A stretch of DNA of 64,000 nt, taken from contig OY759261.1 of assembly GCA_963662155.1 (NCBI GenBank), positions 3,412,227 through 3,476,226 of the forward strand, written 5' to 3'. The notes under the pieces are model-generated. The model was not told the DNA's origin. It worked only from the letters and a program-made list of their open reading frames with translations, and did no database searches. The first letter of the stretch is position 1, and each line of letters starts with the position of its first letter. Below, piece after piece: positions 11,651-21,978 of the stretch. Made by a program: the position numbers and the translations under genes. This DNA comes from Lamellibrachia columna (Eukaryota; Annelida; Polychaeta; Sabellida; Siboglinidae).

Positions 11651-12922
11651 ACAAATCAAGGCCTATTCAAGCTGTGGAGACACAAGTAGAAGGTTACATT
11701 TAACATTCTGCCTTTATTCTCACACATTTTGGTGACAAAATGTTTCTAAATGTGACAAAAAGTCAAAGTTGTACAGCTGTGTACAGTGTAATTGGCCTGG
11801 CAACCAACTAATACGTACAAGTTTGAGTCATTGTTTTGATACTACTGACAGTTAACAATATTATTTTCATTGATTCACAAATTCTCCTTTATTTCTTAAG
11901 TTATAAATGTTCTTTGATAATCTGAATTCCACGCAGTCTGCCGTGCTACCATTCAGTAAAGATGTCAATTGCCTAATTATGCCAGTCGTGATTTCATGAA
12001 AATAAATAGTTATTATTAGGACAACGTGTGTGTGCGCGCAGCACCACGGACCTGTCAATCAATCACAGGAGTGGTGGCTTTGTTGCTGCCTCGAGCCTGC
12101 TGCAACTGGTGATCATGTGACGACTGTCTAGCCTCATTTTCATACGTCGCATAATTAGTTTACCTGTAGTTACTTACATTGACGGTTGACGACTGAAGAC
12201 ATGTGACTCCTATATGCTGACAATGAGTGATATGATTTAGTGCTGTTTGCTGGTGAACAAGACAGGTGAGTCTAAAGGTGTCTGTTAGCTAAAGTTCTGT
12301 TACCTCTGCACTGCCAAGTGTTTAGTTATCAGGCTGGGCGAGTCATGTACCACTCAGACAGGGAGTTCATTGACAACTAAAATGGCGACGTCTCCTAAGC
12401 GGTGAATGCCGCCAAAACAAGCTGAAGAGGCTTTCATTTGAGTCATATCAGAATTAAAATCATAAGACCTACATAAATGAATGCAGATACGTACCATTAA
12501 CAGATATGCCATCCATTACAAGACATATTAGAATTAAAATCATAAGACCTACATAGATGAAAAAGTATCAAAAACATCAAATATCGTAACAAGTCGTAAC
12601 AAGTCATAACATGCTCGTGGGTGCTCCATTTCAGGCAGGTTTTAACCCTGGTTCACTATTGGCTAGTCTGCTGAGTGACGTATAATTTTACAGGGAATTC
12701 ATTCCAGTCTCACATTGTAATCTTCACTTCATAAATCACTAACATTGTAAGACACCATTGTTTTGATTACCTGCTTTTGTATGAAAAAACTTGTTTTCTT
12801 TACAGTTACATACGTCTGAGGATATTTTATGTTCAGGAACCAGTCTATAAAAATTATAACATTGAGACAACAATCTGCCGGTGTGAGATGAAATTTTCAC
12901 CCCCCTGAATCTTCAGCTAAGC
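11651..12922. other. No supported gene; possible 5' exon ends
   Basis: Mostly unique DNA. On the plus strand acaagacaggtgagtc at 12,259-12,274 is a good splice-donor match, and aaaATGGCGACG at 12,379 begins a 7-codon frame. Neither can be tied to further exons. Confidence 0.3.
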
Positions 12923-12930
12923 ATCCCAAG

Positions 12931-13311
12931 CAGGGCTGTTAGATTTAAATCATTTGATTTAAATCATTGATTTAAATCATGATTTAAATCGCTCCAAAAA
13001 AATCATTGATTTATGATTTTATTGATTTTTATTTACTTCCGGTTTTTTAATCGCTGATTTATATGAATTTAACACAAATAATTGTTTACAAGCATCGAGA
13101 TCAACAAAGTTTTGTGTTTTTTAATACAAAAGCACAAAGTGTGCACACTTGTGTAGCTGTATTGACACCAGATAGCCTGATAGTAAAATATTTTATGACA
13201 TTGTGTATACCAGATTTAAAAAAAATCAAATGAATAAATAAAAAAAAAAATAAAAAAATAAAATTTAAATAAAAAAATCAGATTTTTTTATTTAACATTT
13301 TTTCAACCCTG
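12931..13311. mobile_element. hAT-type MITE with 8-bp TSD
   Basis: The 381-bp element starts CAGGGCTG and ends CAACCCTG. It is flanked by a perfect 8-bp direct repeat ATCCCAAG (12,923-12,930 and 13,312-13,319). CAGGG termini and 8-bp duplications are the hAT superfamily signature. The interior is extremely AT-rich, with repeated gatttaaatcat palindromes near the left end and A/T runs near the right; there is no transposase, so it is nonautonomous. Confidence 0.9.
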
Positions 13312-13639
13312 ATCCCAAGTATAATAATAAGTCACCCCTTGTATCAAATTTGCAAAATGTGTGTATTAGTTTAATTTATAATGCACATAGTTGGAATAAA
13401 AGTTTTTAATAAACAACAACTATGTAAAAAGGTGTTGTTTTTTGATAAAATCAACATCACAATATGTTAAGATATGTTAATAATCACAAGTTACCTCAAA
13501 AATATTAATTACAGCATGACAAATTTATAAAATGTTCAGTGTATTTTTTCCATGGTTTTATTTGGTATAACAAGTTATGTACAAAGCAGAACTACCTGAA
13601 TCCACTAAGAACATATAACTAATTTAGGGGGGGTTGAAT

Positions 13640-13886
13640 ATTGAACTCTTAGTAGCGTGGTAGTTAGAATGCCAGACTCTTAATCTAGAAGACCGAGGTT
13701 CAGATGTCTTGCTCTATAGCCAGTGTACTGTGCATTCCATTTGTATGACATCCTCTATCAATCAGTATCCATACCCCTCTATTGAACTATAGAAAAGTCA
13801 CCCCTGAATATATATGACCACCCACTAAGCCATTGTGCAATATATTGCATGACCCGTCTTAAAGTAATAAAAGTGTAAATAAAAAA
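13640..13886 (+). mobile_element. tRNA-Lys-derived SINE
   Basis: The head (about 13,640-13,712) resembles a tRNA: tagcgtggtagttagaatgc matches an A box, actcttaatc an anticodon arm with CTT (Lys), and gaggttcagatg a mutated B box. A tRNA-unrelated body follows and ends in an A-rich tail (aataaaagtgtaaataaaaa). The D and T stems are mismatched, so this is a retroposon and not a working tRNA gene. Confidence 0.65.
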
Positions 13887-13934
13887 TGTTCAACTTTAGG
13901 CACGGCTGTGGGGGGAGATTCGGTTTTCCATTTA

Positions 13935-14110
13935 CAGTAGTACCTGCCTTCAACGGACACTCCGATGAGCAGACACCTGCTATGGCGGGACACTTTCTCA
14001 ATGTACGGACTGTTTTACCATGTTAATGTCCCTCTGATGAGGGGACACTTGGTGAACGTGGACAGCGGACAGGATATTTTGGTTTTCTGTCCCTGCTAAG
14101 GCGGACAATA
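13935..14110. mobile_element. pogo/Tigger-like transposon end (orphan)
   Basis: TA followed by CAGTAGTACCTGCCTTC and several imperfect ggacac..ggcggac blocks resembles the terminal and subterminal sequence of Tc1/mariner-superfamily pogo/Tigger elements. I could not find a partner inverted end downstream. Related blocks occur at 44,455-44,557. Confidence 0.4.
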
Positions 14111-15005
14111 ATCATTATTTTTGTAATTTTTTTCTCAAAATATTTTATTTCCAAAATGGCGACGGACAAACAGCACGGTATATAGTGGGAAAAACAACGT
14201 TATATCGTGAATTCTTATATAAGGCTGTTGGTCGTGGAACCCGATTTTCTGCCACCGGGGGAAATGCCAAATGGGCCTGCTTAAACCTACTTAGAATTGC
14301 TTTGACAATTCACAAGAAATAGGTGAACAATGTCAACGACAATGAACGACTGTCAACCTGTTGTTTGTTTGGCGCTGCCGCTGACATAAATCGCTGATGT
14401 TGGCTTCGCTTAGGCGGTTTGAAATTGCGATCGAGATTCACAAATACGCCTCGCATAAGAATCAGATAAACAGTCTTAAATGCAATTTAGTATGCAGTAC
14501 TAATATGACACTGGGGTGAAATGGCATGCCTCCAATCTAAACGACGCAACATGCCAAAGAAACCAACATGCTACAGTCACTAGCTAGAGTCTATTGATAG
14601 TAGGATGTACAGCCTGTGTAGGAACCATTAATTATTGACCTGTAGACTACAGTCAGTGTATTCACTGCCACCAGGCATGAGTGGTGATAGAATGAAAGGC
14701 TGCTCACTCAGGCATGGAATAGGACAGAAGACTGACACTATAAATAATGCACTGTTCTGTCACTGAAACTTGATATGATGATGTGATGATTAGCCGTAAC
14801 CATGGTAAAGGTAAATATTATGAGCTTTCAAGCTTCATTCTTCAGTGTGTTTGCTCCAAACAGCCCTTTCCAGGGCTAACATAGGAGTGTGGTGCTTGGT
14901 GCACCTGAATAAAGGTGCATATAAATGTGGAAAATAATAAATAAAAAAAAAAAAATGTGCAATTAAAATTGGATTAAAATCAGATATCCTCTTTATAGAC
15001 AAAGG
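14111..15005. other. No gene seen
   Basis: Unique DNA, possibly the interior of the truncated element whose end lies at 13,935. An A-run is present at 14,940-14,955. No exon with family resemblance is visible. Confidence 0.45.
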
Positions 15006-18000
15006 AGGTGAGCTGGAGGGGCAAGATAGACAGTGCTCACAGCTAGTTGGAAGGGGTGAGCTGGAGGGGCAAGATAGACAGTGCTCACAGCTAGTTGGAA
15101 GGGGTGAATGGAGGGACAAGATAGACAGTGCTCACAGCTAGTTGGAAGGGGTGAATGGAGGGACAAGATAGACAGAGCTCACAGCTAGTTGGAAGGGGTG
15201 AATGGAGGGGCAAGATAGACAGAGCTCACAGCTAGTTGGAAGGGGTGAATGGAGGGACAAGATAGACAGTGCTCACAGCTAGTTGGAAGGGGTGAATGGA
15301 GGGACAAGATAGACAGTGCTCACAGTTAGTTGGAAGGGGTGAATGGAGGGGCAAGATAGACAGAGCTCACAGCTAGTTGGAAGGGGTGAATGGAGGGGTA
15401 AGATAGACAGTGCTCACAGCTAGTTGGAAGGGGTGAATGGAGGGGTAAGATAGACAGTGCTCACAGCTAGTTGGAAGGGGTGAATGGAGGGACAAGATAG
15501 ACAGTGTTCACAGCTAGTTGGAAGGGGTGAATGGAGGGGTAAGATAGACAGTGCTCACAGCTAGTTGGAAGGGGTGAATGGAGGGGTAAGATAGACAGTG
15601 CTCACAGCTAGTTGGAAGGGGTGAATGGAGGGGTAAGATAGACAGTGCTCACAGCTAGTTGGAAGGGGTGAATGGACGGGTAAGATAGACAGTGCTCACA
15701 GCTAGTTGGAAGGGGTGAATGGAGGGACAAGATAGACAGTGTTCACAGCTAGTTGGAAGGGGTGAATGGAGGGACAAGATAGACAGTGCTCACAGCTAGT
15801 TGGAAGGGGTGAGCTGGAGGGGCAAGATAGACATTGCTCACAGCTAGTTGGAAGGGGTGAATGGAGGGACAAGATAGACAGAGCTCACAGCTAGTTGGAA
15901 GGGGTGAATGGAGGGGTAAGATAGACAGTGCTCACAGCTAGTTGGAAGGGGTGAATGGAGGGGCAAGATAGACAGTGCTCACAGGTAGTTGGAAGGGGTG
16001 AATGGAGGGGTAAGATAGGCAGTGCTCACAGGTAGTTGGAAGGGGTGAATGGAGGGACAAGATAGACAGAGCTCACAGGTAGTTGGAAGGGGTGAATGGA
16101 GGGACAAGATAGACAGAGCTCACAGGTAGTTGGAAGGGGTGAATGGAGGGGTAAGATAGACAGTGTTCACAGATAGTTGGAAGGGGTGAATGGAGGGACA
16201 AGATAGACAGAGCTCACAGGTAGTTGGAAGGGGTGAATGGAGGGACAAGATAGACAGAGCTCACAGCTAGTTGGAAGGGGTGAATGGAGGGGCAAGATAG
16301 ACAGTGCTCACAGCTAGTTGGAAGGGGTGAATGGAGGGGTAAGATAGACAGTGCTCACAGCTAGTTGGAAGGGGTGAATGGAGGGACAAGATAGACAGTG
16401 CTCACAGCTAGTTGGAAGGGGTGAATGGAGGGACAAGATAGACAGTGCTCACAGCTAGTTGGAAGGGGTGAATGGAGGGGCAAGATAGACAGTGCTCACA
16501 GCTAGCTGGAAGGGGTGAATGGAGGGACAAGATAGACAGTGCTCACAGCTAGTTGGAAGGGGTGAATGGAGGGACAAGATAGACAGTGCTCACAGCTAGT
16601 TGGAAGGGGTGAATGGAGGGACAAGATAGACAGAGCTCACAGCTAGTTGGAAGGGGTGAATGGAGGGACAAGATAGACAGTGCTCACAGCTAGTTGGAAG
16701 GGGTGAATGGAGGGACAAGATAGACAGTGCTCACAGCTAGTTGGAAGGGGTGAATGGAGGGACACGAGAGACAGTGCTCACAGCTAGTTGGAAGGGGTGA
16801 ATGGAGGGGCAAGATAGACAGTGCTCACAGCTAGTTGGAAGGGGTGAATGGAGGGGCAAGATAGACAGTGCTCACAGCTAGTTGGAAGGGGTGAATGGAG
16901 GGACAAGATAGACAGTGCTCACAGCTAGTTGGAAAGGGTGAATGGAGGGACAAGATAGACAGAGCTCACAGCTAGTTGGAAGGGGTGAATGGAGGGACAA
17001 GATAGACAGTGCTCACAGCTAGTTGGAAGGGGTGAATGGAGGGACAAGATAGACAGAGCTCACAGCTAGTTGGAAGGGGTGAATGGAGGGACAAGATAGA
17101 CAGTGCTCACAGCTAGTTGGAAGGGGTGAATGGAGGGACAAGATAGACAGTGCTCACAGCTAGTTGGAAGGGGTGAATGGAGGGACAAGATAGACAGAGC
17201 TCACAGCTAGTTGGAAGGGGTGAATGGAGGGACAAGATAGACAGAGCTCACAGCTAGTTGGAAGGGGTGAATGGAGGGACAAGATAGACAGTGCTCACAG
17301 CTAGTTGGAAGGGGTGAATGGAGGGACTAGATAGACAGTGCTCACAGCTAGTTGGAAGGGGTGAATGGAGGGGCAAGATAGACAGTGCTCACAGCTAGTT
17401 GGAAGGGGTGAATGGAGGGACAAGATAGACAGTGCTCACAGCTAGTTGGAAGGGGTGAATGGAGGGACAAGATAGACAGAGCTCACAGCTAGTTGGAAGG
17501 GGTGAATGGAGGGACAAGATAGACAGAGCTCACAGGTAGTTGGAAGGGGTGAATGGAGGGACAAGATAGACAGAGCTCACAGCTAGTTGGAAGGGGTGAA
17601 TGGAGGGGTAAGATAGACAGAGCTCACAGGTAGTTGGAAGGGGTGAATGGAGGGACAAGATAAACAGAGCTCACAGCTAGTTGGAAGGGGTGAATGGAGG
17701 GACAAGATAGACAGTGCTCACAGCTAGTTGGAAGGGGTGAATGGAGGGGTAAGATAGACAGTGCTCACAGCTAGTTGGAAGGGGTGAATGGAGGGGTAAG
17801 ATAGACAGTGCTCACAGCTAGTTGGAAGGGGTGAATGGAGGGGTAAGATAGACAGAGCTCACAGCTAGTTGGAAGGGGTGAATGGAGGGACAAGATAGAC
17901 AGTGCTCACAGCTAGTTGGAAGGGGTGAATAGAGGGACAAGATAGACAGTGCTCACAGCTAGTTGGAAGGGGTGAATAGAGGGACAAGATAGACAGTGCT

Positions 18001-18314
18001 CACAGCTAGTTGGAAGGGGTGAATGGAGGGGCAAGATAGACAGTGCTCACAGCTAGCTGGAAGGGGTGAATGGAGGGACAAGATAGACAGTGCTCACAGC
18101 TAGTTGGAAGGGGTGAATGGAGGGACAAGATAGACAGTGCTCACAGCTAGTTGGAAGGGGTGAATGGAGGGACAAGATAGACAGAGCTCACAGCTAGTTG
18201 GAAGGGGTGAATGGAGGGACAAGATAGACAGTGCTCACAGCTAGTTAGAAGGGGTGAATGGAGGGACAAGATAGACAGTGCTCACAGCTAGTTGGAAGGG
18301 GTGAATGGAGGGGA
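15006..18314. repeat. 47-bp satellite (~70 copies)
   Basis: About 70 units of 47 bp (gctagttggaaggggtgaat, ggagggacaagatagacagt, gctcaca). Variable sites are gacaag/ggcaag/ggtaag, agtgctc/agagctc and cagcta/caggta. The caggta form clusters at 15,980-16,210 and 17,530-17,640. The array stops directly against the LINE fragment that follows. Confidence 0.97.
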
Positions 18315-19205
18315 GTCTTATTATTTCAGTGGGGAGTAGATTCCAGGCTCTTATGACTAGGATAGAAAGAGAATACAGATGTGTTGATGTGTGCTTGTAT
18401 TTTTATATATTTATCAGGAAAGCTGTTTCGCGTATGGGTGCATGGGACTATAAGATTTTTTGGCAGAGAAATATTTAGGAGGTTATATTTAATTTTGTAG
18501 AAGAAAGTGAGTTGGTGTTGTAATCGTCGTTGTTCTAACGTCTGCCAGCCAAGTTTGTGTTGTAGGTGTGTGACGCTTGTTGTATGGTGGTGGTCATTTA
18601 GGATAAATCGAGTGGCGCTTCTTTGTATTTTCTCCAGGGTGTCAATGTTATTTTTGGTATGTGGATTCCAGTCTGTTGTTCCATATTCTAATTTGGTCTT
18701 ACTAACATATTGTAGGCTTTACTTTTGGTTTAGCCGGATGGAGTGTTCGTTTGAGTAGGCCTAGTGGTTGTGCAGATTTTGATGCAGTGGTTTGTACATG
18801 CTTAGTCCAGGACAGTTTAGAATCTATGATTATGCCTATAGGTATGGGTGTGAATTTACTCGAGAAATCGGCTGGTTTGAGATGGTGTAGGTGAACTGGC
18901 TAGGTTTAGACTTATGAGTAATTGTGAGTAGGTGGCATTTTGATGTGTTGAATTTCATTTGCCATTTGTTTGACCAGTCTTAGTTTTTTAATGTCTGTTT
19001 GTAGTAGGTCGTGGTCTGTAGGTGACTGAATCTCTATAAACAATTGAGTCATCAGCAAAAAGTTGTATGTTGGAGTGAATTGTGTCAGTGATATCATTTA
19101 TATAAAGTAGAAAGAGGACAGGGCCAAGTACTGAGCCTTGGGTACACCAGATATGATGTTTGCTGGAGATGAGTGGGAACCATTTACTGCCAGCTGAAGC
19201 CATCT
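18315..19205 (-). mobile_element. Non-LTR retrotransposon 3' fragment (Jockey-like RT)
   Basis: The minus-strand translation gives GSVLGPVLFLLYINDI followed by LFADDSIVY (RT motifs, about 19,145-19,030), with the catalytic FADD box intact. After frame breaks comes LEKIQRSATRF, and then GWQTLEQRRLQ near 18,560. The end near 18,320 corresponds to the usual C-terminal hydrophobic segment. It is truncated at its 5' side inside the RT and has several frameshifts, so it is inactive. Confidence 0.8.
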
Positions 19206-19540
19206 GGTGTTCCTCCAGTCCAACACCTAGTCACCTACATGTTTCTTTGTACAAATGTAGCTAGGTAGTTCATAGACTGATTTATATACACCAACTTGAT
19301 TAACATTTTCATGAAGACAATAAGAAATATGTGGTCATGGAAATTGTTAAGACATTCATGTTTCATCAAGTGCTGTGACTTGTAAATTACGTCTTGAGCT
19401 GTGTTAGTTCAGAATCATACCTGACCATTTGACGTCTACCCGGGTAAGCTATGCATTTGTCAGTTGACACCACTCAACATTTTTAAACAAAGCCCTGCCA
19501 TACCACTCAACATGTACACTTACTAATAGCTTTAAGGCGA
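19206..19540. other. No gene seen
   Basis: Unique DNA between a LINE fragment and an inverted-repeat element; nothing further recognised. Confidence 0.5.
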
Positions 19541-19547
19541 AACAAAA

Positions 19548-20108
19548 GTTATGGTTTTAGGGCCATGCACCTAAAAGAGAATATAAAAACTAACCATGTG
19601 CAACTAAAATCAAGCATATCACGCCAGTGGTTTAAAAGTTGGATGTTCCAGTCTCCAGTTGACTGAGTGCTGATATGTTAACCAGCACAATCAATAAACG
19701 CATGCGCAGTTCTATGAAATTTGGGTGACTGAGACTACTTGTGACATATTAAGTGAGTTCACAGCACCAACGCAAAGTCTCAAACAAGTGTTCTATTTTT
19801 ACACAAAGACGACTAGTCTAGTAAACAAATGCCAAAATATGTGACATCAGTTGTGTTTGGACGCAAACAGCCTGGCCATATCCTGTTGGCGGGTATAGGA
19901 ATATATTTTCATTTCATGAGTGAATATTGCCAGACTATGACACTAGAGATGTAGGGTTATCTAACAATATGGTGCAGCTCATGAAATTTAGATGATGTGT
20001 GTTCAACAAAGTTTTCCTAGTAAACCACTGCCATGATATTCTTCATTTAATTAAAAATAGTTATGTTTTAGTAACTCTTATAGGTACATAGGCCCAAAAC
20101 ATAGGCTG
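19548..20108. mobile_element. Long-inverted-repeat (MITE-like) element
   Basis: The left arm (19,548-19,645) and the reverse complement of the right arm (about 20,006-20,108) align over ~90 bp. Shared blocks include a gttttaggGCC-type outer end, cctaaaagag/cctataagag, and a tail reading catatcacgccagtggttta or atatcatggcagtggttta. The ~360-bp interior has no ORF. Part of the same terminal sequence recurs inverted at 57,128-57,245 in an intron, so the family is dispersed. Target-site duplication not resolved. Confidence 0.65.
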
Positions 20109-20206
20109 GGGGGCCAGCCGGACACCCACATTGCCAAAATCTAGAGGGCTGCCACCAAAACTGGGGGCAAAAACATGTTGCATGGAAAAAAGTAATAAAA
20201 ATTAAT

Positions 20207-20207
20207 A

Positions 20208-20290
<83 letters not shown>
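20207..20290. repeat. TA / CATA microsatellite
   Basis: A long (TA)n run followed by (CATA)n. Its flanks contain ccaaaatct and ccaagattttggg words but no clear element border. Confidence 0.9.
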
Positions 20291-20659
20291 CATATAAACA
20301 TTTTACATGAAATAATATTTAATATAACAATGATTGAATGGCATCTCCCACCTATCTTTAAGGACAATATCCCAAGATTTTGGGAGCTTCCTGCCACACC
20401 ACCGTCACTAGGCAAGGAAAAGAACACAATCCCCACTCACTTAGACACTTGGTACAGGTGATCAATGTTTTGTGTCTTCTGGCTGCTAGAAGACTTGCAT
20501 TACAAAGCCAGTGAGTGGGAAACAATGCCATTCAATTATTGTTATAAAATTCTGTGATTCCACGTCAAATCGTGAATTCAGTTTTGAGATTGGTAATTTC
20601 AGGAATTATGTCTATTTATATAGTAATTGATATTATGTTTTTTTCTATGTAAAAACAAA

Positions 20660-21252
20660 TTTTTTCCTAGTATGTTCTGTCTGGTGACATTTTGTCCTTG
20701 TACGTTCTGCCAGGTGTTATTTCGTCCTAGTGTGTTCTGTCTGTTGACATTTTGTCCTGGAAAGTTCTGTCAGGTGACATTTTGTCATAGCATGCCCTAT
20801 CAAGTAACATTTTGTCCTGGTATGTTCTGTCTGGTGACATTTTGTCCTGGTATGTTCTGTCTGGTGACATTTTGTCCTGGTATGTTGTCTGGTGACATTT
20901 TGTTCTGTTATGTTTTACCAGGTGACTTTCTATCCTGGTACAACGATCATCAATCGGTTTGGCCAAACCGATGATTGATTATGAAAATCAAACTTCCCAA
21001 CACTGCCTATAATATAACAATGTAGATCAGTGGAAAAGACTTATGGCTGCCTTTTCTCCCTGTCCAACGCCGGGTAACTCAGCTAGTTATTAAGGTATCA
21101 ATAATCAAACTCATAAGTAAAGATGTCTTTCATTATTGTATTTTTTACATATTTTGCAAGCGCGTGTGCTGCACGCACCCACGATCACAGGCACACACCT
21201 CCAAACACATTCAAACAAGCATGCAAGTATGTATGCACATACACACATGTAT

Positions 21253-21295
<43 letters not shown>

Positions 21296-21556
21296 TTTAA
21301 AGAAAACAAGCTGGGGAAATAACAATGGATGTAGGGCCAGTTGAGATAAATTCCTTAAAGCTTTACCTAAATCCTTTAAACAAATGTAACTTTATTTAGG
21401 TATATCAAGAAGAATATAATAATCCTTTACGCAGAACAACAATGCGAGTCCAGTGTAGAGTGAAATAGGGCAAATTAATGACAATTTATTAATCACATAC
21501 CAACAACCGTGTGTGTTTGCACGTTCAGTTTTACATTCATTAGCACACAATTATAG
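20660..21556. repeat. Interspersed repeat, copy 2
   Basis: Second copy of the repeat at 1-649. It has about nine 30-bp units (20,661-20,940), a perfect 20-bp palindrome at 20,953-20,972 centred on tttggccaaa, ~260 bp of shared unique sequence, a clean (GCAC)n run at 21,240-21,296, and a shared 3' part ending near 21,556. The array is longer here than at the left edge, so copy number changed after the two copies separated. Confidence 0.8.
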
Positions 21557-21978
21557 TCCGTGCCAACATGCCGGCCCCAAAACGGTAGTGACATACATTG
21601 CAAACAGTCTCTGACATACCACGACAGCTGACTGACATTGATCACGATATTAGTTATATTTCCTTCAGCTACCATGTACAATTAATAAATATAGTATTAC
21701 ACCTGCTAGCAATGACAGTTCACCACATATCGGTGGGGGTGATCACGCCATAACATTTTCATTAATGACATATCGTAGATTAAATGTAATAGACAATTAT
21801 ACAAGTATGTGAAATAATCCACTGGGTTATAAATAAAATTGTGTAAGCAACATGGCACATACATCCCTTTGTGGCATTCACTGTAGCCAGGTTCAAGTAT
21901 GCTAGAGATGCAATGACTGCACATATTTCTGTGTTTTGCTTCAACCACGGATGACGAAATTGGCAACAGTCGTTCAAT
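21557..21978. other. No gene seen
   Basis: Unique DNA leading into the 41-bp array; two overlapping minus frames have no recognisable family. Confidence 0.45.

Noticed and set aside
12382..12405. Alternative first exon of the CXorf38-like gene (ATGGCGACG, like the start at 55,098)
   Set aside because: The shared start is only a MATS codon string; it would need a ~43-kb intron and nothing links the sites.
13640..13712. Functional tRNA-Lys gene
   Set aside because: Mismatched stems, mutated B box, an attached SINE body and A-rich tail.
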